Shown: positions 16,790 through 26,302, counted from the stretch's first letter. The stretch: DNA of 64,000 bases from CALMFG01 sp963674805 (GCA_963674805.2 CAXXNY010000026.1:248001-312000); one strand, 5' to 3'. Translations and numbers: made by a program. The notes: generated by a model from the letters alone, not told the origin.

Positions 16790-17341
16790 CTATTCGTATA
16801 CATCCGGCTTTAAAACGCCGATATATTTTAAGTTTCTGTATTTCCCTGCATAATCCAGTCCGTACCCGACCACAAATTCATTCGGCACTTCAAAACCGAT
16901 GTATTCCGCATGCGCCTTAACCACCCTGCGTGAGGGTTTATCCAGCAGCGCGCACACACGGACGGACGCCGGATGCCTTGCCTGAAGAATCTCCTTTAAG
17001 TGATTGATTGTCCGGCCGGAGTCAATAATATCTTCGACCACAATCACATCACGGTTTTTGATGCTCTCCTGCATATCATACTGGATGCGCACTTCGCCGG
17101 AAGATTCCGTTCCGCTGCCGTAGCTTGAGATTGCAAGAAAGTTTGTCTCGAGATGAATATCCATCTGCTTGACCAGGTCTGAAAAGAAAAAGACCGCGCC
17201 GCGGAGCACGCAAATCATCAGCGGGCATTTATCGCTGTAGTCCTCGGATATCTGCTTGGCCAGTTCGCCGACCCGCTCCTTAATATCCGCTTCAGTCAGA
17301 AGGATTTTCGCCATATCCTCCGATGCAAATTGTTTTTCCAT
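16790..17341 (-). CDS. hpt: Hypoxanthine phosphoribosyltransferase
   Basis: Purine salvage enzyme that makes IMP/GMP from hypoxanthine/guanine and PRPP. The PRPP-binding motif VVVEDIIDSGRTI is present at about residues 99-111, with the Lys-containing ...YIGFEVPNEFVVGYGLDY and GVLRGAVFFFSDL regions typical of the family. Length (183 residues) is normal. AAGGGG precedes the ATG. It lies between tilS and ftsH, a neighbourhood seen widely in Firmicutes. Confidence 0.96.
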   Translation of the reverse strand: MEKQFASEDMAKILLTEADIKERVGELAKQISEDYSDKCPLMICVLRGAVFFFSDLVKQMDIHLETNFLAISSYGSGTESSGEVRIQYDMQESIKNRDVIVVEDIIDSGRTINHLKEILQARHPASVRVCALLDKPSRRVVKAHAEYIGFEVPNEFVVGYGLDYAGKYRNLKYIGVLKPDVYE

Positions 17342-17391
17342 GTTTTACCCCTTAAAAATATTCTTAGCGCCGACGGTTCGGCGCGCTGATC

Positions 17392-18768
17392 CTAATCATT
17401 CATTTTTTCGGCGCTTATTTTCAACACGCGCCTGGTCATTTGGCTCACCTTATAATTGTCATTAATACCGCATCCGACCGCCCAGATGACTTCGCAACCC
17501 TGAGCCATGACAACGGCATGTACACGCCTATGCAGCGGCACTTTCTTGTCACAGAGATAATCCGAGAGTTTTTTTCTTCCCTTCATGCCGAGCGGCACGA
17601 TATAATCGTCTTCTCTGACCGTTCTAATCACAGGGTCGCTCAGACGGTCAAGGTCAAAGCACTCACTGCCATTCTCAAGTACAGCTTGGTCTGTCAGCGA
17701 CGTTTTAAAACGGTAATCGCCAAAATCAATCATTTGCGTATCCGTCAGCCCTACCTTCACTACATCTGTATCCGCCCGTTTTTCTCGGAACAGCGTCAGC
17801 GAATCATAGGTTTTTGCCGCAAAGAGATCGTTCATGATCTGGGCGCGCTTTCCGTTTTCGCCAAGCGATATGTTTATTATAACCGCAATATGGATAAATT
17901 CAACATTAATCAGGGAAAAATACTGGTCCAGCACGCTGCGGATAATGCGCCGTTTGAGCACAATATCGATATCGTCCCAGCCGCTTAACGCGATAACGAC
18001 TTCCCCGTCCTTTTGCGACACGCGGTTTCCATACGCTTCTTTTGCCAGCTGATCAAGATAACGGTCCTCGTCCGCTAATATCCCGGCCGTGCGCGCGATA
18101 TTCGCCTCCGCGTCGGTATTAATCGCGCACAATTCCGGCACTATGGTTTTTCTCAGCCGATTACGCGTGTATACGATATCGTCGTTGGTGGCGTCGTGCG
18201 AAAAAGCAATTTTGTTTGATTCAGCATAGGCTAAAATATCCGGCTTCGCGATATCCAGCATCGGCCGGATATAATTCGGCTCACGAAACATCCGCATCCC
18301 GGTCAGCCCCTTGGTGCCAGAACCGCGGATCAGGTTCAGCAGAACGGTCTCCGCCTGATCTCCCATATGATGCGCCAGCGCAATTTTATCCAAATGGTAC
18401 TGTCCTGTCATGCGCCGGAAAAAGTCATAACGCGCCTGTCTGGCCGACGTTTCCAGTGACATGCCGGAGCATTCTGCGAGTTTAGGGACATCGGCGCTTT
18501 CGGCGACCAAAGGCAGTCCGTACTGTTTACACGCCTCAGCAACAAACACGGCATCCTGCTTTGACGCTTCGCCGCGGATGCCGTGCTCGAAGTGCAGCAC
18601 CGTAATGGTGATGGATAAATCGTCTTTTAAGCCCGCCAGAATATCCAGCAGGCACATCGAATCCACACCGCCCGAAACCGCAACGCCGACATGCTCACCC
18701 GGCAGAATCAGCAGGTTCTTATTGATATTATCTTTTATGGTTTGTTTAATATCCGTCATCATTTTCAT
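17392..18768 (-). CDS. tilS: tRNA(Ile)-lysidine synthase
   Basis: Modifies C34 of the CAU anticodon of tRNA-Ile to lysidine so that it reads AUA. The PP-loop motif SGGVDSMCL is at about residue 32, followed by HFEHGIRG, AHHMGDQAETVLLNLIRGSG and RPMLDI, all diagnostic. The C-terminal part (residues about 370-450) matches the TilS substrate-binding domain with REDDYIVPLGMKGRKKLSDYL. 458 residues is normal. It is the first gene of the tilS-hpt-ftsH set. The ribosome site before the chosen ATG is weak, and M4 is an alternative start. Confidence 0.95.
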   Translation of the reverse strand: MKMMTDIKQTIKDNINKNLLILPGEHVGVAVSGGVDSMCLLDILAGLKDDLSITITVLHFEHGIRGEASKQDAVFVAEACKQYGLPLVAESADVPKLAECSGMSLETSARQARYDFFRRMTGQYHLDKIALAHHMGDQAETVLLNLIRGSGTKGLTGMRMFREPNYIRPMLDIAKPDILAYAESNKIAFSHDATNDDIVYTRNRLRKTIVPELCAINTDAEANIARTAGILADEDRYLDQLAKEAYGNRVSQKDGEVVIALSGWDDIDIVLKRRIIRSVLDQYFSLINVEFIHIAVIINISLGENGKRAQIMNDLFAAKTYDSLTLFREKRADTDVVKVGLTDTQMIDFGDYRFKTSLTDQAVLENGSECFDLDRLSDPVIRTVREDDYIVPLGMKGRKKLSDYLCDKKVPLHRRVHAVVMAQGCEVIWAVGCGINDNYKVSQMTRRVLKISAEKMND

Positions 18769-18833
18769 ACTATCATAACCTGCACGTATTAAACAGAGTG
18801 ATTTTAACAGTCCGTGAACAGCAAAAGAAACGA

Positions 18834-18862
18834 TTGACGCGCGTATGGTACAGCGGTATAAT
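18834..18862 (+). promoter_or_regulatory. Promoter of the UPF0316 gene
   Basis: TTGACG, 17-base spacer, perfect TATAAT. It lies in the divergent gap with tilS and is followed by GAGGAGG before the start. Confidence 0.8.
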
Positions 18863-18891
18863 GCTTTGGATTATTCGAGGAGGAATAAATT

Positions 18892-19428
18892 ATGGAATTT
18901 TTAACAGGCGCCAACAACATCTGGCTTTATATATTTATATTCGTCGGTAAAAACCTTGAGGTCGCATTCATGACCATGCGGGTTGTGCTGATCAGCCGCG
19001 GAGAACGGCTGAAAGGTTCGTTTGTCGCCTTTTTTGAAGTATTGCTCTGGATCGCCGTTACCGGCACCGTGCTGACCGGATTTACCGAAGACATTCTGCG
19101 GGTTGTGCTGTTTGCGTTGGCCTTTGCAACGGGCAATTATCTCGGCTCCTGGCTGGAATCAACGCTTGCGTTCGGCGTAAGCTCAATCCAGATTATCACG
19201 CCCAAAACCAATGACGCGGAATTCCTTGCCGACGCATTGCGCGATCAGGGATTTGCCGTAACCGTGCTGGAAGGCGAAGGCAAGGACAGAAAGCGCATGA
19301 TTATGATGCTTCACCTTAAGCGCAAGCGGATTCCCCTGGCGCTCAGCATCATCAAGCGTAACCTGTCATCCGCTATGGTCACCGTGAACGACACCAAGAT
19401 CATACGCGGCGGATATATCCGAAAATGA
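18892..19428 (+). CDS. UPF0316 membrane protein (DUF5698 + DUF2179)
   Basis: Membrane protein of the YebE group. The 178-residue product has three hydrophobic segments (about 10-30, 44-62, 66-86), of which the first contains the conserved EVAFMTMRVVLISRG, and a cytoplasmic C-terminal DUF2179 domain from about residue 100 with GFAVTVLEGEGKDRKRMIM. The function of this family is not established; DUF2179 is also found at the end of YitT proteins. GAGGAGG lies a suitable distance before the ATG. It stands alone, divergent from tilS and convergent with the amidohydrolase gene. Confidence 0.85.
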   Translation: MEFLTGANNIWLYIFIFVGKNLEVAFMTMRVVLISRGERLKGSFVAFFEVLLWIAVTGTVLTGFTEDILRVVLFALAFATGNYLGSWLESTLAFGVSSIQIITPKTNDAEFLADALRDQGFAVTVLEGEGKDRKRMIMMLHLKRKRIPLALSIIKRNLSSAMVTVNDTKIIRGGYIRK

Positions 19429-19431
19429 TGC

Positions 19432-20760
19432 TTATCTGAACCGTCTTTTATCCAACCCCAAAAACCGCATGGGGGTGTCATGGGCGATGACATCAAAATA
19501 CTTGCCAAACTCACGCTTAAACTCGATTTGATACCCCTTAAGGCTGGGCCGGAACAACAGCACCATATAATAATCCGAGCCGTACATAATCCGGTGTTTG
19601 GCCTTATAGGGCAGCTTTTGGTAAATCTTCTGGTACAGCTCTTTTAATGTAAAGTCCCCTTTTGCCGAATAATAGAAACAGCTTAAATCCGTATAGACGT
19701 TGGGATACGCCATGATTAGATCCAGTATCATACGTGTCCGGAACGCCTTTTTTTCGCCGTGCGCATAAGCCCTCAGCTGGTCGCTGCCGCCCATATGCGC
19801 AAAATTGATTTTCAGACGCGGATATTCTTTTAATACCTTATACCACAGCTTCGGATGGTTGTGGAGCAGCTGGCGCTCAATAATCATATCCTCGGTATTG
19901 CCGAGAAAGTTGGTCTGGTAACGCAGGACCTTGTCCTCCGAAAATTCCTCCATCGGCAGAATGCCTCCGGATTTTGGGTCATAGATATCTCCTTCGACAC
20001 GAATCTCTGACAGTATGTTGGAAAACCCGCTGTCTGCGCCATGAACGGTGATGGGTATCCGGTTTTTCTCACACCAGGCATAGACGCTGTTTTTCCCGTC
20101 GAATAACGCCGGATGCGTCGGGGAATAACCGAGTCCGGTATAAAGTTTCAGCCCAATAAAGGGTTTATCCGGACCGACATATTTTTTGATTTCACCTAAA
20201 ATCCCGTCCTTAAAAGATGAGTTGCGCCGCGGGTCAATGCTGAAAAACGGAAAAATCCGGTTCGGCATTTTCTGTTTTAATTCGGTTAGTTCTTTGATCT
20301 GGACTTCGTAACAGTCCCTAAAGAAATTAATACCCTTCATCCGCTCAGAATCGGATATTTCTTCCGGAGACATCCGTCTACCCAGCCAGCCTAAAAACCG
20401 TATCTGGCTCTCAACCGTATGCTTTCTCAGTTCCGTTTTCAGCTGTCCGTTGCCGATCAATCCGCGTTTGATGATATAGTCCACCGGACGCTCCATTGTA
20501 TACACCAGATCCAGCATCAAAGGAACCGCAATAAAATCAGCCTGATAGGCTTCTTTCATATTTTCATAAATTCCTTCCGGCGTTTCATATCCCACGTCCA
20601 GAAATTTCTGCACATAATTTTCATTATGCAGGTTCAGTCCGGTTCTGAAGAACGGCAGTGCTTTTCGCCGTATTCCGCCGACCAGGTTTGCGATGTCCGG
20701 CGTGAACATGGTCTTTATGAACATATGGCAATGTGCGTCGATTAATATATTTTTTTTCAT
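19432..20760 (-). CDS. Amidohydrolase-superfamily TIM-barrel protein
   Basis: The 442-residue protein begins with the metal motif IDAHCHMF and carries FIGLKLYTGLGYSPTHPA, VHGADSG, INFAHMGGS and the late Asp in MYGSDYYM, matching the amidohydrolase_2 pattern of a metal-dependent hydrolase or decarboxylase. No signal peptide or membrane segment is seen. The substrate is not recognisable. It is convergent with the UPF0316 gene, with only three bases between their stops, and no promoter partner suggests a pathway. Confidence 0.75.
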   Translation of the reverse strand: MKKNILIDAHCHMFIKTMFTPDIANLVGGIRRKALPFFRTGLNLHNENYVQKFLDVGYETPEGIYENMKEAYQADFIAVPLMLDLVYTMERPVDYIIKRGLIGNGQLKTELRKHTVESQIRFLGWLGRRMSPEEISDSERMKGINFFRDCYEVQIKELTELKQKMPNRIFPFFSIDPRRNSSFKDGILGEIKKYVGPDKPFIGLKLYTGLGYSPTHPALFDGKNSVYAWCEKNRIPITVHGADSGFSNILSEIRVEGDIYDPKSGGILPMEEFSEDKVLRYQTNFLGNTEDMIIERQLLHNHPKLWYKVLKEYPRLKINFAHMGGSDQLRAYAHGEKKAFRTRMILDLIMAYPNVYTDLSCFYYSAKGDFTLKELYQKIYQKLPYKAKHRIMYGSDYYMVLLFRPSLKGYQIEFKREFGKYFDVIAHDTPMRFLGLDKRRFR

Positions 20761-20852
20761 TTTTGTCCCCAGTGCGTTGCTTTCTCAATGCCGTTATTTA
20801 TATCTACCATTATAGTATTTTTTATATGCTGTTAAGTTTTTGTAAGCACTTG

Positions 20853-20880
20853 AAAAACCACCGGTTTCAGCCGGTGGTTT
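20853..20880 (-). terminator. Terminator after the surface protein gene
   Basis: AAACCACCGGC and the complementary CCGGTGGTTT pair around TGAAA on the minus strand, followed by five T. It sits within ten bases of the surface-protein stop. Confidence 0.9.
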
Positions 20881-20885
20881 GAATG

Positions 20886-23800
20886 CTATATTGTGATATC
20901 GTGGTCGCTTGAACCGTCCCCGCCGCCAAACCGACGAACCAGCAGGAAGATAATCGCGCCCAGCAGCACAACCGCTGCAATCGAAATCAGTACCATAAAC
21001 GTCGGGAAAGGCTTCCTTTCCTTATCCGTCGTGGTTTCCACTGGTTCCGTAATCTCCGGTGTCGCTCTGACTTCCTTTTTCGCGAACATAAACTTCCCTG
21101 TGCGCCGCGTATCAAATGCAGCCGTATTTGTAGCCGGATTATAAGTAAACTCAAGCGATAAGGGTTGTCCGTACTGTTCGTCGTAGACATATAACGAGAT
21201 ATCGTTTATCGAATCCGCATTCTCAATGATATTGCTGATATCATTATCCAATACAATCGACACTTCCATCGACTTGTCAAACGAAGTAATGGCTTCGGTC
21301 TTTTCTGCTGTTTCATACTGCATCAGTATCTCAGCCGAGTAGAAGACCTCTTTTCCGTCCGGAACTTTTGCAATAATATCCGCCAATTCATCATCATCCG
21401 GAATCCGCTTGGATATATAGTACCGGACCACATACTCCCCGAAGGATTCGGGATCAAACGCACCCGGAGGCAGTTTAATCTGATAATTATCCAGTGTCAC
21501 AATCAGTCCCACGCCCTGGCTGAACGCTTCTTTCAGCGCTTCGCCGCTGAATCCGATCGCGACACTCTTCTCGTCGTCTACCGAATTCGCTTTCGGGAAG
21601 CTGATATACGGAACTGCGTCCAAACCATTGGTTCCGTCGCCTTCTTCAACCTTTTCACGCGATAAGACATCCAGAATCGCTTGATAAAACGCGTCATCAT
21701 CAACCATCAGCAGAATGCTTTTGCCGTCCTGCGTCTTTTCGGTATCTTTCAATAGTATATCTTCAACCACATCCAGCGTTACGCTGGAATCCGTACCTTC
21801 TTCATCCCCTTCATCTTCACCGGTAGTACTGCTTGAAGAGGTGCTTGTCGAAGAGCTGGACGAGCTGCTCGAGGAACTGCTGGAGCTCGACGAGCTGCTG
21901 GATGTACTGCTGGAACTCGAGGAACTGCTCGAAGAACTACTGGACGAAGAAGTTGAACTCGCCGCCCTGATTACATACAGTTTATAAGTTTTTGTGGTCG
22001 CATCATCATCTGCCGTTACTTTCAGGTAAAACACGTTGGTGCCCACAACCAGCCACTTGGTACCGACACCGCTGACCGAAGCATAGCTGTCAGTCGTTTC
22101 CGCGGTCAGTGAAAACTTGGTAACAGAGTTAGCCATGTTGATGGTATAACTGGTATCCGAGGAACTGAATCCTGATATTGTTGTACCGTCTATTTTAATG
22201 TTTTTCAGCGTTGCGTCTTTATTATATCCGCTGAATATCGTCAATAAATATTTCTTTGTAACCGTTCCGTCCTGGGATACAACAGTAATGGTGAAATCAT
22301 TGCCGCCGGAGACCAGCGACTTGGTGCCCGTACCGGAAATCACCGCACCAGAATCCAAAGCAGTCGCCGCAATAGCGACCGATGATGTCCCTGCGGGTTT
22401 TTCAATCACATATTGATAGGTCTGGTAATCAAATCCGGATATCAGCGTTCCGTCTATGGTGATTGATTTTAAGTCAGCGGAAGAACTGCCCGGGTGTACG
22501 ACCTTGATCGCGTAGGTTTTTGTGGTGGTGCCATCAGCCGCCGTTACAACAACGCTGAAGTTATTATTGCCGGCACTGATGGTCTTTGTGCCTGTGCCCG
22601 CTACAGTTGCGCCGGCAACCGTAGGTGTTGCGCCGATTACCACGCTTGTATCGGCTTCATCCGCATAATAGGTATAGCTGGTCACCGCAGATGAGAATCC
22701 CGAAATGGTCGTACCGTCGATTGTCAGGTCAGACAATGTCGCATCGGTTGCACCCGCACGGGTGATTGTTAATACATAATCTTTTGTTGTGGTGGTATCC
22801 GAAGACTCTACCGATACGGTTTTCGTGTTTGTTCCATAATTCAGACTGACGGTTCCCGTTCCGGTAACCGTGGCGCCTGCATCTTCCGGTGTCGCCGCAA
22901 TCACTACGGATGCGGTTGTCGCACCGACATCAAGCGAATACGCAGTGGTTGCCGGGTCAAACCCGGTCACCGGAGTCCCGTCTACGCTCAATGCGGACAG
23001 GTTGGCGTTATTGGTCGTTGTATCGGCCCTCGTCACCGTCAGCGTATATGTTTCGGTGGTCGTTCCGTCCTGTGCCGTCACCAATATGGTGAAAACATTA
23101 GCGCCTACAGACAACGCATAGCTGCCTGCCGGAGCGGCGCCATTGATGGTATAATCCGCATAAGAATCACCCGGTGTAACCGTCAATACCGCACTGGTAA
23201 CGCTGTTTATAACGTCTTCCGTATACGTATATGCAGTGGGAGAGAATCCTGTCACTGTTGTTCCGTTTAATTTTAAGTCCGACAGCGAAGCATCATCGCT
23301 TTCATAGCTGACGGTAATCACGTAATCCTGAGTCACACTGTCTCTTGATGTAACCTGTACCGTTAGGGGGGTGTCGTTTGGCGCGGCAAGCAGGCTCCGT
23401 GTTCCGTCGCCTGTAACCGTTACCGATGGATCAGTGTCCTCCGCAGCGGCGGTAATATCAACCGAAGAAACGGTATCCGCAACAAAGACCGTGTATGCGA
23501 ATACATTGCTGTCAAAGGTCGGAATCAGCGTTAACGGATTCGTACCATCTGTCAGGCTGAGCGTTGATAAGCGATAGCTGTACTGCCTGTAAACCGTCAG
23601 CGTGTATGTGGTAGTGCTGTCGACAACAACCGTTATGGTGTTATCACCCTCGCTTAAGCTGATAGCCGGGCTGGCAGCGCCGGAAGCCACAGTCGTTGAA
23701 TTCACAGTAACCGGGCTTAAGCTTTCTATTGTGGTCGGTGTCACTGTAAAGCTGTCCACGCTGTATGGCACTTCAATATCGTATGCCAATGTCAGCGGTG

Positions 23801-25007
23801 TGAATGACGGAGAAAGCGTACCGGACGAAGTCGTAATGCTGTTCAGATAAAGATCACTGCTTTGGTCATTTGACATCACATACGGAATCACGTCCACATC
23901 ACCGGTACCGACGATATTGATGCTGGCCAATACATCGGCGTAAACATCAAATCCCCATTTATTATCCGGGCAGGCAAACAGCTGGTCCGAATATGTGTCA
24001 ATATTTAATCCTCCGGAAGCCGGAGTAAGGGTTGAAGAATCAATCGAAACACTGGTGGAGTCGCCTGCGCCATAGCCAACCGCAACATTGATCATATTAC
24101 CGGTCAAAGTGCTCGTGGTGACATTAATCGCTGTGCCTGTGCCTCCTGTTGTTGATCCGACAATGGCTGCGGAAGTGGTACTAGTCGCAGAAATCACACC
24201 GGCGCAGCTGACAATCGCGCAGGATTCAATGTTACATGTTGCCCCTGATCTGACTTCTATACCATAATCAAGTACTTCTCCGCTGCCCTTACCGGTATAT
24301 GTGAAGCTGTTCACGGAGACCACGGCCGTTTCACCTGTGTTTTCAACGGCGATAATACCGTAGCGTCCCATAACGGACATCATCACACCAGTGATTGTCG
24401 CGCTGTCAGTTAAGTATATGCCGACATCCGGCAGAGCGGAGTCAAACGGTGAATAAGCGATATTGCTGATGACCACATCCGCAATCGTCACATTCGCATT
24501 CGAATACACCGCATTTTTAATATTAAACCCTGTTCCATTAATGGTGACATTTTTAAGCGCTGCGCTGGTGAACGCCCCGTGTGTTGCTTCCTGGAAGTTA
24601 ATCATCTTTTCCATATCGGCAGACGGTGTAATCACAACCTGGCTGGGATCCGCCGGATCCTGTCCCTCAAGCGCAATATTCTGTGTGATATTGAGTGTCG
24701 CAGCCAGCGTATACGAACCGGATGCAATACCGATTGTACCGCCGGTTGTTGCCACCGTGACTGCATCCTGAATTGTCCTGAATGCATCAGTGCCAAACGT
24801 ATAGCTGTAATCGGTGACACCTATTGTATACGTCACCGTCTCACCGCCGGTCTGCGTCGTCCACGAGTCATCGACTACATAGTCTGGCGGCTCAGTAACG
24901 GCCGCTGCATCCGCTTTTAAAGGCAAAAAGGCCAGTATACAGAATATTGCTATTGCAATAAGTGCATAATACCCGACCTTAAAACGATTTAAATTCATTG
25001 TATTCAT
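20886..25007 (-). CDS. Large surface protein: beta-helix, seven cadherin-like repeats, poly-Ser linker
   Basis: Predicted wall-exposed, membrane-anchored protein of 1373 residues. It has a signal peptide (about 1-35), a right-handed beta-helix region (about 70-350; FRTIQDAVTVA then many short Val/Ile/Thr strands), seven tandem cadherin-like (PF12733-type) repeats of about 85 residues, several with the form LSxLxxxGTxxxGFxxxxxxY, then about 50 residues that are almost all serine, an acidic domain, and a C-terminal membrane segment (VLISIAAVVLLGAIIFLLV) with a basic anchor. AAGGGGG precedes the ATG. No enzyme motif is seen. An adhesive or structural role is plausible but not shown. Confidence 0.8.
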   Translation of the reverse strand: MNTMNLNRFKVGYYALIAIAIFCILAFLPLKADAAAVTEPPDYVVDDSWTTQTGGETVTYTIGVTDYSYTFGTDAFRTIQDAVTVATTGGTIGIASGSYTLAATLNITQNIALEGQDPADPSQVVITPSADMEKMINFQEATHGAFTSAALKNVTINGTGFNIKNAVYSNANVTIADVVISNIAYSPFDSALPDVGIYLTDSATITGVMMSVMGRYGIIAVENTGETAVVSVNSFTYTGKGSGEVLDYGIEVRSGATCNIESCAIVSCAGVISATSTTSAAIVGSTTGGTGTAINVTTSTLTGNMINVAVGYGAGDSTSVSIDSSTLTPASGGLNIDTYSDQLFACPDNKWGFDVYADVLASINIVGTGDVDVIPYVMSNDQSSDLYLNSITTSSGTLSPSFTPLTLAYDIEVPYSVDSFTVTPTTIESLSPVTVNSTTVASGAASPAISLSEGDNTITVVVDSTTTYTLTVYRQYSYRLSTLSLTDGTNPLTLIPTFDSNVFAYTVFVADTVSSVDITAAAEDTDPSVTVTGDGTRSLLAAPNDTPLTVQVTSRDSVTQDYVITVSYESDDASLSDLKLNGTTVTGFSPTAYTYTEDVINSVTSAVLTVTPGDSYADYTINGAAPAGSYALSVGANVFTILVTAQDGTTTETYTLTVTRADTTTNNANLSALSVDGTPVTGFDPATTAYSLDVGATTASVVIAATPEDAGATVTGTGTVSLNYGTNTKTVSVESSDTTTTKDYVLTITRAGATDATLSDLTIDGTTISGFSSAVTSYTYYADEADTSVVIGATPTVAGATVAGTGTKTISAGNNNFSVVVTAADGTTTKTYAIKVVHPGSSSADLKSITIDGTLISGFDYQTYQYVIEKPAGTSSVAIAATALDSGAVISGTGTKSLVSGGNDFTITVVSQDGTVTKKYLLTIFSGYNKDATLKNIKIDGTTISGFSSSDTSYTINMANSVTKFSLTAETTDSYASVSGVGTKWLVVGTNVFYLKVTADDDATTKTYKLYVIRAASSTSSSSSSSSSSSSSSSTSSSSSSSSSSSSSSSSSSTSTSSSSTTGEDEGDEEGTDSSVTLDVVEDILLKDTEKTQDGKSILLMVDDDAFYQAILDVLSREKVEEGDGTNGLDAVPYISFPKANSVDDEKSVAIGFSGEALKEAFSQGVGLIVTLDNYQIKLPPGAFDPESFGEYVVRYYISKRIPDDDELADIIAKVPDGKEVFYSAEILMQYETAEKTEAITSFDKSMEVSIVLDNDISNIIENADSINDISLYVYDEQYGQPLSLEFTYNPATNTAAFDTRRTGKFMFAKKEVRATPEITEPVETTTDKERKPFPTFMVLISIAAVVLLGAIIFLLVRRFGGGDGSSDHDITI
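21840..21985 (-). repeat. Poly-serine-coding tract
   Basis: The coding strand gives about 45 serines interrupted by a few Thr, using mixed AGC, AGT, TCC and TCG codons rather than a single repeated triplet, which argues for selection for serine and against a fresh slippage expansion. It separates the cadherin-like repeats from the C-terminal region and may be a flexible, glycosylatable spacer. Confidence 0.6.
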
Positions 25008-25112
25008 ATTTTACCCCCTTGTATGCCCTTCACATCGTATACCACAAGTATCCATCCGTTGAAAGATATGCCTGGGATATTAATTCCTCTATATACATAC
25101 CTATACAAAATA

Positions 25113-25141
25113 ATTATACCCCCGTATATGTCAAAAAACAA
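25113..25141 (-). promoter_or_regulatory. Promoter of the large surface protein
   Basis: Minus strand TTGTTT, 17-base spacer, TATAAT. A TTGACA also overlaps the spacer but is only ten bases from the -10, too close to be used with it. Confidence 0.6.
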
Positions 25142-25159
25142 CATAAACTTTTATTTACA

Positions 25160-25192
25160 GTTTACACCGTTACACCTCTTTTGGATGTAAAC
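25160..25192. promoter_or_regulatory. Inverted repeat between two divergent surface-gene promoters
   Basis: GTTTACA (25160-25166) and TGTAAAC (25186-25192) are perfect seven-base inverted repeats; extra TTTACA/TTACA copies lie beside them. They sit between the promoter of the large surface protein and that of the SleB-type hydrolase, where a shared regulator could act. Confidence 0.4.
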
Positions 25193-25206
25193 ATTCTGTG
25201 ATTATT

Positions 25207-25235
25207 TTGACAATAAAAAAGAATAACGGTATCAT
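25207..25235 (+). promoter_or_regulatory. Promoter of the SleB-type hydrolase
   Basis: TTGACA, 17-base spacer, TATCAT. The transcript start falls near 25242, about 30 bases before the ATT start codon. Confidence 0.75.
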
Positions 25236-25270
25236 TAATATGAAATTTTTGAATTCAGGAGAACGGTACC

Positions 25271-26251
25271 ATTAAACGGATTAAAACACTCGCCAGCATC
25301 TTGATTGCTGCTGTTTTCATATTCGGCCCGGTTGTTCAGGCAAGCGCAGAAGAAGACTACTGGCCTTATTCCTCAAACACGTATAATTACACAAATGAAG
25401 AGTTTGAAGCGCTGGCAAAGACCATTGACGCCGAAGCCAGAGGCGAGAGCTTAAAAGGTAAAATTGCGGTCGGTAATGTCATTATGAACCGCGTATTCGT
25501 TTATAACAGCTCCATCCTGGCCATCGTGTCGGCATCGGGGCAGTTTAACTACAGCGCATCGCGCGTACCCAGCGCGGAAAGCTATGAGGCGGCGCGTTAT
25601 GTTTTAGACAGCGAACGGTGGGTCGTGCCGCAGAACTGTTATTATTTTAAGACATCCCCATCGTCTACTTGGAGCGGAAATTCATCCGATCCGATCCGAT
25701 TTTGGGGTAAAATCGGCAACCACTATTTCTATGTCAGAAAAATGGACGGCCGGTATAACGGATATGATGTGCCGGCGCCGATGTATTCGCGTGAATATGA
25801 TTCTCCCCGTATCGGAATCATTCCGTCAGATGAAGTCATTTTAATACAGGAATATCTGATTGCTTTAGGTTATGAGCTGGAAGGCGACGGGTATTTTGGT
25901 GAACTGACAGATAAAGCCGTAAAAGACTTTCAGGATAAAAACGGCCTTACCGTTGACGGTATTGTCGGTGATGAGACTTTTGCCATACTCGAAGAGGCCG
26001 CGGAGGCGACCGGCTTATTGGTCAAGCCTGGCGATCTTGCGGAACCTTCTGTTGAGGTGAAAACACTGCTTCATGTGATCAACAATCGAAAACTGCTGAA
26101 AGACACCATAAACGTCCCAATTATTCAGGTCATTACGGTCTTTCGCATTAACGAAACAGCCAGCAGGCTGCGGTCCGAGTTTGGTTACAGGGTGGACAGC
26201 GTCGTGCTTCCCCGCCATGAAGAACCGGTTTATCTGGTCAGCGGAGATTAA
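25271..26251 (+). CDS. SleB-type cell wall hydrolase with PG-binding domain
   Basis: Secreted wall hydrolase of the Hydrolase_2 (SleB/CwlJ) family, which includes spore-cortex lytic enzymes. After a signal peptide (IKRIKTLASILIAAV...QASA) come EALAKTIDAEARGESLKGKIAVGNVIMNR with the catalytic Glu, the YYFKTSPSS... region, and a PG_binding_1 repeat (about 205-255, QEYLIALGYELEGDGYFGE). A C-terminal stretch of about 70 residues is not recognised. I chose an ATT start at 25271: AGGAG lies nine bases upstream, and only this start gives the basic signal-peptide head. The first conventional start, a TTG at 25301, would remove that head. 326 residues by this choice. Confidence 0.82.
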   Translation: MKRIKTLASILIAAVFIFGPVVQASAEEDYWPYSSNTYNYTNEEFEALAKTIDAEARGESLKGKIAVGNVIMNRVFVYNSSILAIVSASGQFNYSASRVPSAESYEAARYVLDSERWVVPQNCYYFKTSPSSTWSGNSSDPIRFWGKIGNHYFYVRKMDGRYNGYDVPAPMYSREYDSPRIGIIPSDEVILIQEYLIALGYELEGDGYFGELTDKAVKDFQDKNGLTVDGIVGDETFAILEEAAEATGLLVKPGDLAEPSVEVKTLLHVINNRKLLKDTINVPIIQVITVFRINETASRLRSEFGYRVDSVVLPRHEEPVYLVSGD

Positions 26252-26272
26252 AAAAAGTGAATTTCAGTAATA

Positions 26273-26300
26273 AAAAAACGCCCTCATCGGGCGCTTTTTA
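26273..26300. terminator. Bidirectional terminator between SleB-type gene and rubredoxin
   Basis: CGCCC and GGGCG pair around TCATC with A-runs on one side and T-runs on the other, so it can end both convergent transcripts. Confidence 0.85.
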
Positions 26301-26302
26301 TT

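Noticed and set aside
21715..21987. A Leu/Glu-rich protein on the plus strand over the poly-Ser tract
   Set aside because: It is the mirror of serine codons on the coding strand, without a start site or ribosome site of its own.
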